Origin: Stanieria sp. NIES-3757
Lineage (GTDB): Bacteria; Cyanobacteriota; Cyanobacteriia; Cyanobacteriales; Xenococcaceae
Length of the DNA stretch: 64,000 nt
NCBI GenBank assembly: GCA_002355455.1
Contig: AP017375.1
Span: 2,852,001 to 2,916,000, forward strand
Reading direction: 5' to 3'
The notes beneath the pieces are model-generated. The model did no database searches, was not told where the DNA came from, and was given only the letters and a program-made list of their open reading frames with translations. Position numbers and translations under genes: made by a program. Shown in pieces: positions 55,105 to 63,703 of this stretch; positions within the stretch are counted from its first letter, which is position 1; each line of letters begins with the position of its first letter.

Positions 55105-56216
55105 AAAGAGTTAAAAGAACACGAACATCCAGAAATTAGAGAAAGAATTCTAATTTTATTGTTACTTAATGACGGCAAAACTCAGGGGGAAATTGCTAAT
55201 TTCTTGGGTTGTTCGTTAAGAAAAATAGCATATTGGTGTGTTCATGGCGACCCAGAAAATCTTGAGAGTCTCAAAGATGAGAGAATGTCAGGAAATTATC
55301 ATAAAGCGACAGAGGAGTATATTGACTTATTGTTAAAAATAGTAGAGCAAGACCCTGAAGAATTAGGATATGAATTTGGCAGATGGACGGCAAAGAGATT
55401 AGCAACTTATTTAGATGAAAAAACAGGAATTAAATTAAGCAGCTCACAAGTTAGAAGGATATTAGCCAAAAAAAAGTACGTTTACCTCTGGGCAAAATAT
55501 AGTCTAGAGGATAAACAAGAGCCAGAAAAAAGAAAACTTTTTAAAAAGAAACTAGAAGAATACATCTCTATTAGCAAAGAGAAGCCAAAACTTTTACAGA
55601 TATGGTTTTGGGACGAGAGCGGATTTAGTCTGAGAGTTTTGAGAAGAAAACTTTGGGGTAAAAAAGCGCACCGCCCGCGCCGAGGCTTCCTCGGCGTAAG
55701 GACGGAGCAAGAAGGTTCTCGAAAAAAGATAACTGGTCAAAGAAGAAAAGGCAGAGTCAATGTAATGGGTGCTGTTCGTTATTCGGATAAAAAAAGAGTA
55801 GTAGATTTTGTACCTAAAGGAGATGGAAATAATTTTTATTTAACTTTAAAGGTTCTTTATCAAGAAGTAAAAAATGAGTGGATACAGCAAGGCAATACTT
55901 CAGAAGATTTTGAGACTAAGGGGACAAAAATCCTCGTTATTTTAGATAATGCAAGCTTTCATAAAAAAGAAGATATTCTCAAGAAAATTACACAAGAAAT
56001 GCCCAACTTGATTTTAGAATTTTTACCTCCCTATAGTCCAGATTATAATATTGCCGAATTAGTGTGGCATTCAGCTAAGGAATTCTTGGCTCATCGCCTT
56101 TTTAAATCTATTGAGCAATTAGAATCTCTTTTACATCAACTTCTTAATCAGGGAGAATTAATTATTAATTGGGATAGAAAATTGAAAAACAAAGGTAATG
56201 CTGTTAATGCAATTTA
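55009..56216 (+). mobile_element. IS630-type insertion sequence
   Basis: The element carries one transposase gene. Its ends are inverted: TAAAACGCAT on the left and the reverse of ATGCAATTTA on the right, with TA at both outer borders (55009-55010 and 56215-56216), the known IS630/Tc1 target duplication. Total length about 1.2 kb, normal for the group. The imperfect inverted repeat continues a little outside the TA on both sides (GCATC and GCATT). Confidence 0.75.
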
Positions 56217-56217
56217 A
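55057..56217 (+). CDS. IS630 family transposase
   Basis: 386 residues. An N-terminal helix-turn-helix (GEIANFLGCSLRKIAYWC) and a second winged-helix part lead to the DDE core: first Asp in IWFWDESGFSLRV, second in ILVILDNASFHK, Glu in EFLPPYSPDYNIAELVWHS. The frame is open throughout, so the enzyme may be active. Between the first and second Asp is an insert of about 16 residues (HRPRRGFLGVRTEQEGS) encoded by a GC-rich palindrome at 55674-55692. The stop codon lies in the right terminal inverted repeat. Confidence 0.93.
   Translation: MPVKGFLSQEQQKKLQKELKEHEHPEIRERILILLLLNDGKTQGEIANFLGCSLRKIAYWCVHGDPENLESLKDERMSGNYHKATEEYIDLLLKIVEQDPEELGYEFGRWTAKRLATYLDEKTGIKLSSSQVRRILAKKKYVYLWAKYSLEDKQEPEKRKLFKKKLEEYISISKEKPKLLQIWFWDESGFSLRVLRRKLWGKKAHRPRRGFLGVRTEQEGSRKKITGQRRKGRVNVMGAVRYSDKKRVVDFVPKGDGNNFYLTLKVLYQEVKNEWIQQGNTSEDFETKGTKILVILDNASFHKKEDILKKITQEMPNLILEFLPPYSPDYNIAELVWHSAKEFLAHRLFKSIEQLESLLHQLLNQGELIINWDRKLKNKGNAVNAI
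55665..55713 (+). repeat. GC-rich palindromic repeat inside the transposase gene
   Basis: The perfect stem CGCCGAGG-CTT-CCTCGGCG is bordered by CCGCCCG and GGACGGAG. It is markedly richer in G+C than the rest of the gene and is read through in frame. The look is of a short mobile palindrome that landed in a coding sequence. Confidence 0.65.
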
Positions 56218-57047
56218 ATGCGCGACAGCTTAACTGCGTCTAATACCATAGCAGTCATTTCTTGACCAAGAGAACGAGCAGTTTTGGCTGCAAAATTATT
56301 ATTAGTATCAATGTAAATATCTTTTAATTGAAATCGATCTGAGGCATTGAGGCAAAAACTTGATTTTAAAGGATAAGCAATAATATCTGAAGAATGAATA
56401 ATATTAAGCCATTTCAATAAATAATTTTGATTTCTATTAGCAAATTCTCTAACTTTATTTGAATCTACTCCTAACATTGTGTTGAAAAATAAAATAGGCG
56501 ATCCCATCGTAGTTATACTTTTTAAATAAATTTGTTCCTGTTTAGATTGATCGCTTAAATTTCGGATCAGAGAACGAATCTCAAATGCTGGATCATTTGG
56601 CTTAAATCTTTCAGCAAATAAAATATCCCATAAAATAACACTTCCCAAAGAGTGGGTAATAATATGTAATTCTATTTCTTGAGAATTTTCTTGCAAAAAC
56701 TGAATTAACTGTTGAGCTATTAACTTTCTAATTTCAGAGCCACGTCTTTCATTGAGATAGGTAAACATATCTCCAACAAATTCGGATAAAAAACTTTCTC
56801 TAAACTCTCTATATTTTAGACAATCTTTAAGATCTATTTCTGGATGATTTTGTTTAACAGTTTTAAGATCGATATCTATCCAACTCCACATTTTGTCAAC
56901 ATCGCTTAATGCATTACCCCAAAAACTTGAATAAAAATGTGGCGAGACTTTGCCTTGCCGACTCAACTCTTGTTTAAGAGCCATTTTTAAAGAATTGGCA
57001 TATTTAACATCTCGTGTTGCTACACCATGAATAAAGAAAATCAGCAT
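56214..57047 (-). CDS. Lipase-like alpha/beta-hydrolase fold protein
   Basis: 277 residues. MLIFFIHGVATRDVKYANSL at the start has the oxyanion-like FIHGV segment, and LHIITHSLGSVILWDILFA near 145 contains the nucleophile elbow HSLGS. No signal peptide. The final codons run into the right end of the IS630 element: the present stop is TAA formed by the IS border, while removal of the IS in silico gives TAG at the same place, so the protein is unlikely to have been shortened. The substrate is unknown. Confidence 0.78.
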   Translation of the reverse strand: MLIFFIHGVATRDVKYANSLKMALKQELSRQGKVSPHFYSSFWGNALSDVDKMWSWIDIDLKTVKQNHPEIDLKDCLKYREFRESFLSEFVGDMFTYLNERRGSEIRKLIAQQLIQFLQENSQEIELHIITHSLGSVILWDILFAERFKPNDPAFEIRSLIRNLSDQSKQEQIYLKSITTMGSPILFFNTMLGVDSNKVREFANRNQNYLLKWLNIIHSSDIIAYPLKSSFCLNASDRFQLKDIYIDTNNNFAAKTARSLGQEMTAMVLDAVKLSRI

Positions 57048-57264
57048 TACTTTTTAATTAAGTGCATTAAATTCAGTTTCAAGTTTTAGAATGCCCATTG
57101 TTTCTATAAAAATTATTTACTAAAGCTAATTCGTGAAAAAGGTTTTAAAGTATTTGTAAGATGTAATAAATTTACAAGTTTGACAGTCTGTCTTTTGACG
57201 GAGGGATTGAGTATCAGGTAAATTTTGCTACAGACAAAATGATGAGCAAAATAAAGCAAGATTT

Positions 57265-57717
57265 ATGAACAAGATACTGTTATTTATTACTGCCCTTGTT
57301 AGTTTAGTATTTAGCAGCCATAGTAATCGTCTATTAGCCCATGAGCAAGAGCAACATAATGTTACTCAAGAACCAATGCATCATGAAATGCTTAATATTC
57401 CTGATAATCAACCAATTCCTACTGTAGATTTAATTGTTCATGAAGATGCTAAACAAGGATGGAATTTAGAAATTAAAACAACTAATTTTCAATTTGCGCC
57501 TGACAAAGTTAACCAAAAAGGTGCGCTTGATGAAGGACACGCTCATTTATATGTAAATGGAGAAAAAGTTACTCGTATTTATGATAATTGGTATTATTTG
57601 TCAGAACTAAAACCTGGAATGAATGAAATTAAAATAAAACTAAATACCAATAAACATGAAATATTAATGTATAATCAAAAACCTATTGAAGACGTAGAAA
57701 TTATCGAAGTGAAATAA
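57265..57717 (+). CDS. Exported small His-rich protein of unknown function
   Basis: 150 residues. A signal peptide covers residues 1-25 (MNKILLFITALVSLVFSSHS). The mature start is His-rich (HEQEQH, MHHEML), and the core has LDEGHAHLYVNGEKVTRIYD with WYYLSELKPGMNEIKIKLNT, a beta-sandwich-like pattern seen in periplasmic proteins near metal-handling genes. A metal-binding role is an inference. A MerR-type regulator of the metal-sensing kind lies 600 bases downstream on the other strand. Confidence 0.65.
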   Translation: MNKILLFITALVSLVFSSHSNRLLAHEQEQHNVTQEPMHHEMLNIPDNQPIPTVDLIVHEDAKQGWNLEIKTTNFQFAPDKVNQKGALDEGHAHLYVNGEKVTRIYDNWYYLSELKPGMNEIKIKLNTNKHEILMYNQKPIEDVEIIEVK

Positions 57718-57744
57718 ATATTGACTTAAATAGAAAATATTAAT

Positions 57745-58302
57745 GTGGTAAATCAAACTAAACAATTATATTTTATTGCTTTACTACCTCCAGCAGAAAT
57801 ACAAACAGTAGTAAATGAAATAAAACAACATTTTGCTACAGTTTATAATAGTCAAGCTGCTTTAAAATCTCCTCCTCATGTCACTTTGCAGCCTCCTTTT
57901 CACTGGGCAAAAGAGAAGTTACCAGATTTAGAAAAAGTTGTAGCAGAATTTGTCAAGTCCGAATCAGCTATTCCTATGATTTTGGATGGTTTTAGCGCGT
58001 TTCGTCCACGAGTTATTTATGTCAATGTACTGAAAACTCCAGAATTATTAACAATTCAAACTAAGTTAACAAATCATTTAGAATCGACTTTGGGCATTGT
58101 CCATCGGGCTGCTAAAACTCGTCCTTTTGCTCCTCACATGACGGTTGGATTTAAAGATTTAACTAAAACTAATTTCTATCAAGCTTGGAAAGAATTTAAG
58201 GAACAAAAAATTTATTTTCAATTTACTGTATCTAACTTAACTCTTCTTACCCATAATGGTAGATATTGGGAAATATATCGAGAGTTTTTGTTAGCAGAAT
58301 AA
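57745..58302 (+). CDS. thpR: 2'-5' RNA ligase / cyclic phosphodiesterase family
   Basis: 185 residues from a GTG start. The two H-x-T-x motifs of the 2H superfamily are HVTL (in SPPHVTLQPPF near 45) and HMTV (in FAPHMTVGF near 130). Members open or make 2'-5' or 2',3'-cyclic phosphate bonds in RNA. It lies 27 bases after the exported His-rich protein. Confidence 0.87.
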   Translation: MVNQTKQLYFIALLPPAEIQTVVNEIKQHFATVYNSQAALKSPPHVTLQPPFHWAKEKLPDLEKVVAEFVKSESAIPMILDGFSAFRPRVIYVNVLKTPELLTIQTKLTNHLESTLGIVHRAAKTRPFAPHMTVGFKDLTKTNFYQAWKEFKEQKIYFQFTVSNLTLLTHNGRYWEIYREFLLAE

Positions 58303-58309
58303 CCTAGTT

Positions 58310-58738
58310 TTAAATTTGCTCAATAATTGGACAAATAACTCCTTCAGTAACTTCTTGAGGTAAATTTTCAGTATTTTTTATTAACGAAATTAATTGAGCT
58401 TTTAATAACTCTAACTCTTGAATTCGTTGTTCGATTTGATTAACTTTATTTTGAAGTTGCTGTTTAACTTGATCGCAAGGAAGAGAACCGCGATCGCGTA
58501 TAGTTAAAATATCACTAATTTCTTGTAAACTTAAACCCAAACTTTGAGCGCGTTTGATCAAAGCTAGACGATGAATTGTCTCGACATTAAATAATCTAAA
58601 TCCACCTTCGGTTCTAGTTACTGCCTTGATTAAACCTAGTTGTTCATAATAACGAATAGTTTTAATCGAAACTCCAGTACGATTTTGTAACTCACCAATT
58701 TTCAGTAACTCTACTTGTTCTTGAATTAAGCTAGACAT
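58310..58738 (-). CDS. MerR family transcriptional regulator, metal-sensing type
   Basis: 142 residues. The winged helix-turn-helix is KIGELQNRTGVSIKTIRYYE near residue 11, followed by the typical GLI, FRLFNVETIHRLALIKRAQS and a long dimerisation helix (about 85-120). Two Cys occur, one at LPCDQV and one near the C-terminus in VICPII, the positions of metal-binding Cys in ZntR/CueR-like members. It probably autoregulates or controls the divergent prohibitin gene. Confidence 0.9.
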   Translation of the reverse strand: MSSLIQEQVELLKIGELQNRTGVSIKTIRYYEQLGLIKAVTRTEGGFRLFNVETIHRLALIKRAQSLGLSLQEISDILTIRDRGSLPCDQVKQQLQNKVNQIEQRIQELELLKAQLISLIKNTENLPQEVTEGVICPIIEQI

Positions 58739-58820
58739 TTAAGTAATCCATCAGATTTTCTTTGATTGTAGTTAACTTTTCAGTCCAGGGAAGCTTTTAA
58801 AATTAATAGTAAAAAGGTCA

Positions 58821-58855
58821 ACCTCAAATTTCAAAAGCTAACCAAATCTTGAGGT
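58821..58855. promoter_or_regulatory. Inverted repeat between merR and the prohibitin gene
   Basis: ACCTCAA (58821-58827) and TTGAGGT (58849-58855) are perfect inverses 21 bases apart. MerR operators are usually tighter, so this may be an operator with an unusual spacer or simply a stem. Confidence 0.35.
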
Positions 58856-58916
58856 GGTAGCGATTGCGAGAACCTTCTACCATAAATAAGTAGAGATATA
58901 CCTAGGAGATAAGAGC

Positions 58917-59756
58917 TTGAATACTAACTCATCCAATAGTTGGCAGCCTTTACTTGGTGGGATTATTGCTGCTTTAATTGTTTTGATTGCCTTTAATTCT
59001 TTTGTAATTATTAATCCAGGTCAAGCAGGAGTTCTTAGGATCTTAGGCAAAGCTCAAAATGGAGCGTTATTGGAAGGACTCCATGTCAGACCTCCTTTAG
59101 TTTCTAACGTGGATATCTATGACGTAACTGTGCAGAAATTTGAAGTTCCTGCGGAAAGTTCTACAAAAGATTTACAAGATTTGAAAGCTAGATTTGCCAT
59201 TAACTTTCGTCTCGATCCGATGAGAATTGTAGAAATTAGAAGAAAACAAGGCACGCTACAAAATATCGTTGCTAAAATTATTGCTCCCCAAACTCAAGAA
59301 TCTTTTAAAATCGCAGCAGCACGAAGAACGGTAGAAGAAGCTATTACCCAAAGAAGTGAACTAAAAGAAGATTTTGATAATGCGCTTGGTTCTCGTTTGG
59401 AAAAATACGGCATCATTGTTCTCGATACAAGTGTTGTGGATTTAACTTTTTCTACTGAATTTGCTAAGGCAGTCGAAGAAAAACAGATAGCTGAACAAAA
59501 AGCGAGAAGGGCTGTTTATGTGGCAAAAGAAGCGGAACAACAAGCTCAAGCAGAAATCAATCGTGCCAAAGGGAAAGCTGAAGCCCAAAGACTTTTAGCT
59601 GAAACTCTTAAAGCTCAAGGAGGACAATTAGTTCTACAAAAAGAAGCGATTGAAGCTTGGCGACAAGGAGGGGCGCAAATGCCTAAAGTCTTAGTAATGG
59701 ATGGTGATTCTAAAAGTAACGTTCCTTTTCTGTTTAATTTAGGAGAAGTAGAATAA
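58917..59756 (+). CDS. Prohibitin/SPFH family membrane protein
   Basis: 279 residues from a TTG start with AGGAG eight bases upstream. One membrane helix near residues 12-34 (LLGGIIAALIVLIAFNSFVI), then the SPFH domain (INPGQAGVLRILGKAQNGAL, GLHVRPPLVSNVDIYDVTVQ) and a coiled-coil region (KQIAEQKARRAVYVAKEAEQ). Prohibitin-like proteins form large ring assemblies that modulate membrane proteases such as FtsH; the cyanobacterial ones sit in cytoplasmic and thylakoid membranes. Confidence 0.92.
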   Translation: MNTNSSNSWQPLLGGIIAALIVLIAFNSFVIINPGQAGVLRILGKAQNGALLEGLHVRPPLVSNVDIYDVTVQKFEVPAESSTKDLQDLKARFAINFRLDPMRIVEIRRKQGTLQNIVAKIIAPQTQESFKIAAARRTVEEAITQRSELKEDFDNALGSRLEKYGIIVLDTSVVDLTFSTEFAKAVEEKQIAEQKARRAVYVAKEAEQQAQAEINRAKGKAEAQRLLAETLKAQGGQLVLQKEAIEAWRQGGAQMPKVLVMDGDSKSNVPFLFNLGEVE

Positions 59757-59964
59757 AATTAATCTCTGAAGCAATATAAAGCGGTTTTCAATTGGATCTG
59801 GTACAGTAACACGAATGGATCAACAAATTTTAAATACTTGATATCCCTGCATCTAAGTTGATCTGAAAATGTAATGGAATAATTAAACTAAAAAGGAAGC
59901 CTGCCTGACTAACATTTGCAAAACTTCCTCAAGTAAAAAACAAAAACCTAGACTAATTATAACA

Positions 59965-60225
59965 ATGAGTAACATACAGATAGAGTCAGACCTCAAAGAA
60001 ATTCTCAACAAATTAGATAGAAAACTAGATAATCTCCAAAAAGATGTTACTGATATAAATCTAAGGCTGACTAAAGTAGAAACGAAACTTGACGGCACTG
60101 TTGACGATATTAAAGAAATCAAAGGCTCCCAAAAAGCGCAAATCTGGACGTTAATCGGTATCTTGTTTACCGCTGTCGGTGGTTTGATCGTCGCTATCGG
60201 GCGGTCTGTACTTTCTAATCCTTAA
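59965..60225 (+). CDS. Small coiled-coil membrane protein
   Basis: 86 residues. Residues 1-60 are a charged coiled coil with heptads (LKEILNKLDRKLDNLQKDVT), and residues about 61-80 a membrane helix (IWTLIGILFTAVGGLIVAIG). Similar short proteins are common in cyanobacterial genomes and resemble phage haemolysin XhlA-like cell-surface associated peptides. No function can be assigned. Confidence 0.7.
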   Translation: MSNIQIESDLKEILNKLDRKLDNLQKDVTDINLRLTKVETKLDGTVDDIKEIKGSQKAQIWTLIGILFTAVGGLIVAIGRSVLSNP

Positions 60226-60330
60226 TTTTCTTACGACTGGGGTTAATTTTTTTAGCCCATTCATACAACAAAAGTACCAGGTTTGTTGAGCGATGACAGC
60301 TATATGGAATACATTAAAAAATCTTAAAAA

Positions 60331-60714
60331 TCAATCTTGAATATATTCTTCTCCAGAAATTAAAGCGTATTCCGCTCGCATAAATTCTCGTCCTAGATAA
60401 GCTGCATGATCTAGCATTGTGATGGGACAAGATTTGTCTTCTTCAATGATTTTGACACAAAGTTCTTTGGCTGTTCTACCAGTAAAGATAATTTCTGAGG
60501 TTCGATTAACTTTACCTCTAGCAGCAATTACTTTACCTGTTTCGGGGTCTACGGCTAAACCTTTTTCGTTAATAATATTGGTAAAGTGTTTGGCACAAAT
60601 TAAGCCTTGTTCTCGGTCTAGATAAATAATATAGTAGCCTCCTGGATCGAGGTCGATATGGCGTTTAGATAATTGATCGTCGATCGCTTTGAGGTTGGTG
60701 ATCGCTTGTTCCAT
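60331..60714 (-). CDS. DUF4346 domain protein
   Basis: 127 residues. HIDLDPGGYYIIYLDREQGL, FTGRTAKELCVKIIEE and MLDHAAYLGREFMRAEYALI mark the DUF4346 family, related in sequence to tetrahydromethanopterin methyltransferase subunit A and found in cyanobacteria. Its reaction in cyanobacteria is not known to me. It stands alone, 178 bases from divergent ureC. Confidence 0.82.
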   Translation of the reverse strand: MEQAITNLKAIDDQLSKRHIDLDPGGYYIIYLDREQGLICAKHFTNIINEKGLAVDPETGKVIAARGKVNRTSEIIFTGRTAKELCVKIIEEDKSCPITMLDHAAYLGREFMRAEYALISGEEYIQD

Positions 60715-60891
60715 GATGTTGTTAAAGTTTATTTTTTATCTGTCAAGTTTTTTATTGTAACAATCCTTGTTTCAGTACTCTCAAGTTTAGTTAGATTGAT
60801 TGAATCTTAATATATTCCAATGTACTTTCCGCTAAACCATCAATCCGATTAATCTAAGAACAAGATCATTCTCAAGGAAGTAAAGAAAGTT

Positions 60892-62604
60892 ATGAGTTAT
60901 CGGATGGATCGCCGTGCCTATGCAGAAACTTTTGGTCCAACTACAGGCGATCGCGTTAGATTAGCAGATACAGAACTAATTATTGAAGTCGAACGGGATT
61001 TTACTACTTATGGTGATGAGGTCAAATTCGGCGGTGGTAAGGTAATCCGCGATGGCATGGGACAATCTCCGATTTCTAGGGAAGCAGGGGCGGTCGATTT
61101 GGTAATTACTAATGCCTTGATTTTAGATTGGTGGGGCATTGTTAAAGCGGATGTGGGTATTAAAGACGGTAAGATTTTTAAAATCGGTAAAGCTGGAAAT
61201 CCTTATATTCAAGACAATGTAGATATTATTATTGGCCCTGCAACGGAGATTTTAGCAGGGGAAGGACATATCCTTACAGCAGGAGGAATAGATAGTCATA
61301 TTCACTTTATTTGTCCCCAACAGATCGAAACTGCGATCGCGTCTGGCGTAACTACGATGATTGGAGGTGGTACGGGACCTGCTACTGGGACTAATGCTAC
61401 TACTTGTACTCCTGGGGCGTGGAATATCTGGCGGATGTTGCAATCGGCGGATGCTTTCCCGATGAATTTGGGTTTTTTAGGCAAGGGGAATAGTAGCAAA
61501 CCTGAAGGGTTAATCGAACAGATTCAAGCCGGGGTAATGGGTTTAAAATTACATGAAGATTGGGGAACAACTCCTGCTGCGATCGATACTTGTCTGAGTG
61601 TGGCGGATATATATGATATTCAAGTAGCGATCCATACCGATACTCTTAATGAGGCTGGTTTTGTTGAAGATACTATTGCAGCCTTTAAAAATCGTGTGAT
61701 CCATACTTACCATACTGAAGGGGCTGGCGGTGGGCATGCACCAGATATTATTAAAGTCTGCGGACAAGCAAATGTTTTGCCTTCTTCTACCAATCCCACT
61801 CGTCCCTATACGGCTAATACTTTAGAAGAACATTTAGATATGCTGATGGTTTGCCATCACCTCGATAAAAGCATTCCTGAAGATGTTGCCTTTGCAGAAT
61901 CGAGAATTCGCAGAGAAACTATTGCAGCAGAAGATATTCTGCACGATTTAGGCGCATTTAGTATGATTTCTTCTGATTCTCAAGCGATGGGAAGAGTAGG
62001 AGAAGTCATTATTCGGACTTGGCAAACCGCCCACAAAATGAAGGTACAACGAGGGCATCTTTCCAGTAACGGGGAAGATCAAGCAGATAATTTCCGTGCT
62101 AAAAGATATATAGCCAAATATACCATTAATCCCGCGATCGCTCATGGCATTGCCAATTATGTTGGTTCAGTTGAAGCAGGAAAACTAGCCGATTTATGTC
62201 TTTGGAAACCAGCCTTTTTTGGAGTCAAACCAGAACTAGTAATTAAAGGAGGGTTGATTGCTTGGTCACAAATGGGCGATCCTAATGCCAGTATCCCTAC
62301 TCCCGAACCTGTTCATATGCGTCCGATGTTTGGCAGTTTTGGTGGCGCAATTGGTGCAACTTCCCTTACCTTTGTTTCTCAAGCTGCGATTGAGGCGGGT
62401 ATTCCCGAACAAGTTGGTTTACAAACTCCTGCGGTAGCTGTATCTAACACTCGCAATCTTAGTAAAGCAGATCTCAAACTAAATGATGCAACTCCTGCTA
62501 TTGAAGTCGATCCTGAAACCTATGAAGTTAGGGCAGATGGGGAACTGTTAACCTGCGAACCTGCTACAGAATTACCAATGGCACAACGTTATTTTCTGTT
62601 TTGA
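60892..62604 (+). CDS. ureC: Urease alpha subunit
   Basis: 570 residues, the family length. Active-site residues: [14 protein letters not shown] with the first nickel-binding His pair, [14 protein letters not shown] containing the carbamylated Lys, [22 protein letters not shown], and the flap [20 protein letters not shown] with the catalytic His. It hydrolyses urea to ammonia and carbamate. ureA, ureB and the accessory genes are not next to it, as in several cyanobacteria where the urease genes are dispersed. ATG start with an AAGGAAG box. Confidence 0.97.
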   Translation: MSYRMDRRAYAETFGPTTGDRVRLADTELIIEVERDFTTYGDEVKFGGGKVIRDGMGQSPISREAGAVDLVITNALILDWWGIVKADVGIKDGKIFKIGKAGNPYIQDNVDIIIGPATEILAGEGHILTAGGIDSHIHFICPQQIETAIASGVTTMIGGGTGPATGTNATTCTPGAWNIWRMLQSADAFPMNLGFLGKGNSSKPEGLIEQIQAGVMGLKLHEDWGTTPAAIDTCLSVADIYDIQVAIHTDTLNEAGFVEDTIAAFKNRVIHTYHTEGAGGGHAPDIIKVCGQANVLPSSTNPTRPYTANTLEEHLDMLMVCHHLDKSIPEDVAFAESRIRRETIAAEDILHDLGAFSMISSDSQAMGRVGEVIIRTWQTAHKMKVQRGHLSSNGEDQADNFRAKRYIAKYTINPAIAHGIANYVGSVEAGKLADLCLWKPAFFGVKPELVIKGGLIAWSQMGDPNASIPTPEPVHMRPMFGSFGGAIGATSLTFVSQAAIEAGIPEQVGLQTPAVAVSNTRNLSKADLKLNDATPAIEVDPETYEVRADGELLTCEPATELPMAQRYFLF

Positions 62605-62692
62605 TTTAATTGTAGGGATAATGTCAGAATTATCTCTACTTTCAAGAAAGCGATCGCTATTTTAGCTCAAGTTTAAATTAAAAAATTTAACT

Positions 62693-63316
62693 TTAACTTT
62701 TAACTTGTGATTTTTGAAAAATTACTGACAAATTATTAGCTGGCATAGCAACAACTTCTTGTAACTCTAAACCTTCAGATTTAGCTATTCTTGCTACATC
62801 TTCTAAATTTCTAACTCCCCATTCAGGGTTTTGTCGGCGTAAAGATTCATCAAAACTACGATTACTTTCTGCGGTATGTTCTCCCTTTTGTTTATAAGGA
62901 CCATACAAATATAAAATACCACCTGTTGGTAAAATTCTACCTGCACCACTCATCAAACCGAGACAAGCTTGCCAGGGAGAAATATGAATCATATTAATAT
63001 TAACAATTGCTTGAACTGCAATTCCTTGTTCTTCTACTTGCCATTTAGACTCACAAACATCAATATCAAAAGGTGAATGTAAGTTGTCTGTAGGATGATA
63101 ATTTCGCCAAGCTTCAATACTGTCTCTTAAAAAAGGATTGGGATCGGAAGGATACCATTGACGAGGTGCTAGACGAGGTGCAAAAAAGATTGCGTGTTCG
63201 CCTGTTCCGCTAGCAAGCTCTAAAATATTACCTTGGGGAGGTAATACTCGCGATAATACTGCTAAAATTGGTTCGCGGTTGCGTTGGGTTGCGGGTGCAT
63301 ATTGTCTAGCGTCCAT
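62693..63316 (-). CDS. DUF938 family SAM-dependent methyltransferase
   Basis: 207 residues from the ATG at 63314-63316, giving MDARQYAPATQRNREPILAV, the conserved N-terminus of DUF938; the frame is open to a TTG at 63364. ILELASGTGEHAIFFAPRL is the SAM-binding loop. INMIHISPWQACLGLMSGA and a final INMI-like pattern follow. The substrate is unknown; eukaryotic members are called METTL26-like. Confidence 0.85.
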   Translation of the reverse strand: MDARQYAPATQRNREPILAVLSRVLPPQGNILELASGTGEHAIFFAPRLAPRQWYPSDPNPFLRDSIEAWRNYHPTDNLHSPFDIDVCESKWQVEEQGIAVQAIVNINMIHISPWQACLGLMSGAGRILPTGGILYLYGPYKQKGEHTAESNRSFDESLRRQNPEWGVRNLEDVARIAKSEGLELQEVVAMPANNLSVIFQKSQVKS

Positions 63317-63376
63317 GTTTTTTAGGCAAATATATTTTATATTAATAAAGTTTGTGTTTACCAAGCAGTTGAGAGG

Positions 63377-63703
63377 ATGTCTGAACCTTTAGAAAGTAAA
63401 GAAGAACAAATTAAAGTTATTGAAGCGAATGCTGAACGAATAATTGCGATCGCAAAACGAAGCTATTCAGAATTTGAAGAAAAAGGAACAGTTATTATTT
63501 TACGGCAATCAGAAAATAATAGTTCTAGTTTAGAAGATTGGCAAATGGTTTTTAAACCTATCAGTATATTACCTAATATGGTCAGTGATTGGAAGGAAGC
63601 AGGTTTACAAGATTTAATTATTAAATATAATCCCGAAACTTCGGTAATTTGTACTTTTTTATATCCTAATGGTGCACATACTAGCTACCATTTTTCTATT
63701 TAA
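63377..63703 (+). CDS. Hypothetical protein
   Basis: 108 residues. A helical, acidic N-terminus (EEQIKVIEANAERIIAIAKR) and a C-terminal part with IKYNPETSVICTFLYPNGAH. No membrane segment or known domain. It starts 60 bases from the divergent methyltransferase start, so the two may share a regulatory region. Confidence 0.65.
   Translation: MSEPLESKEEQIKVIEANAERIIAIAKRSYSEFEEKGTVIILRQSENNSSSLEDWQMVFKPISILPNMVSDWKEAGLQDLIIKYNPETSVICTFLYPNGAHTSYHFSI

Noticed and set aside
59883-60122. 79-codon minus-strand frame opposite the small coiled-coil gene
   Set aside because: It is Ser/Leu-rich antisense of the coiled-coil coding sequence and looks like a shadow frame.
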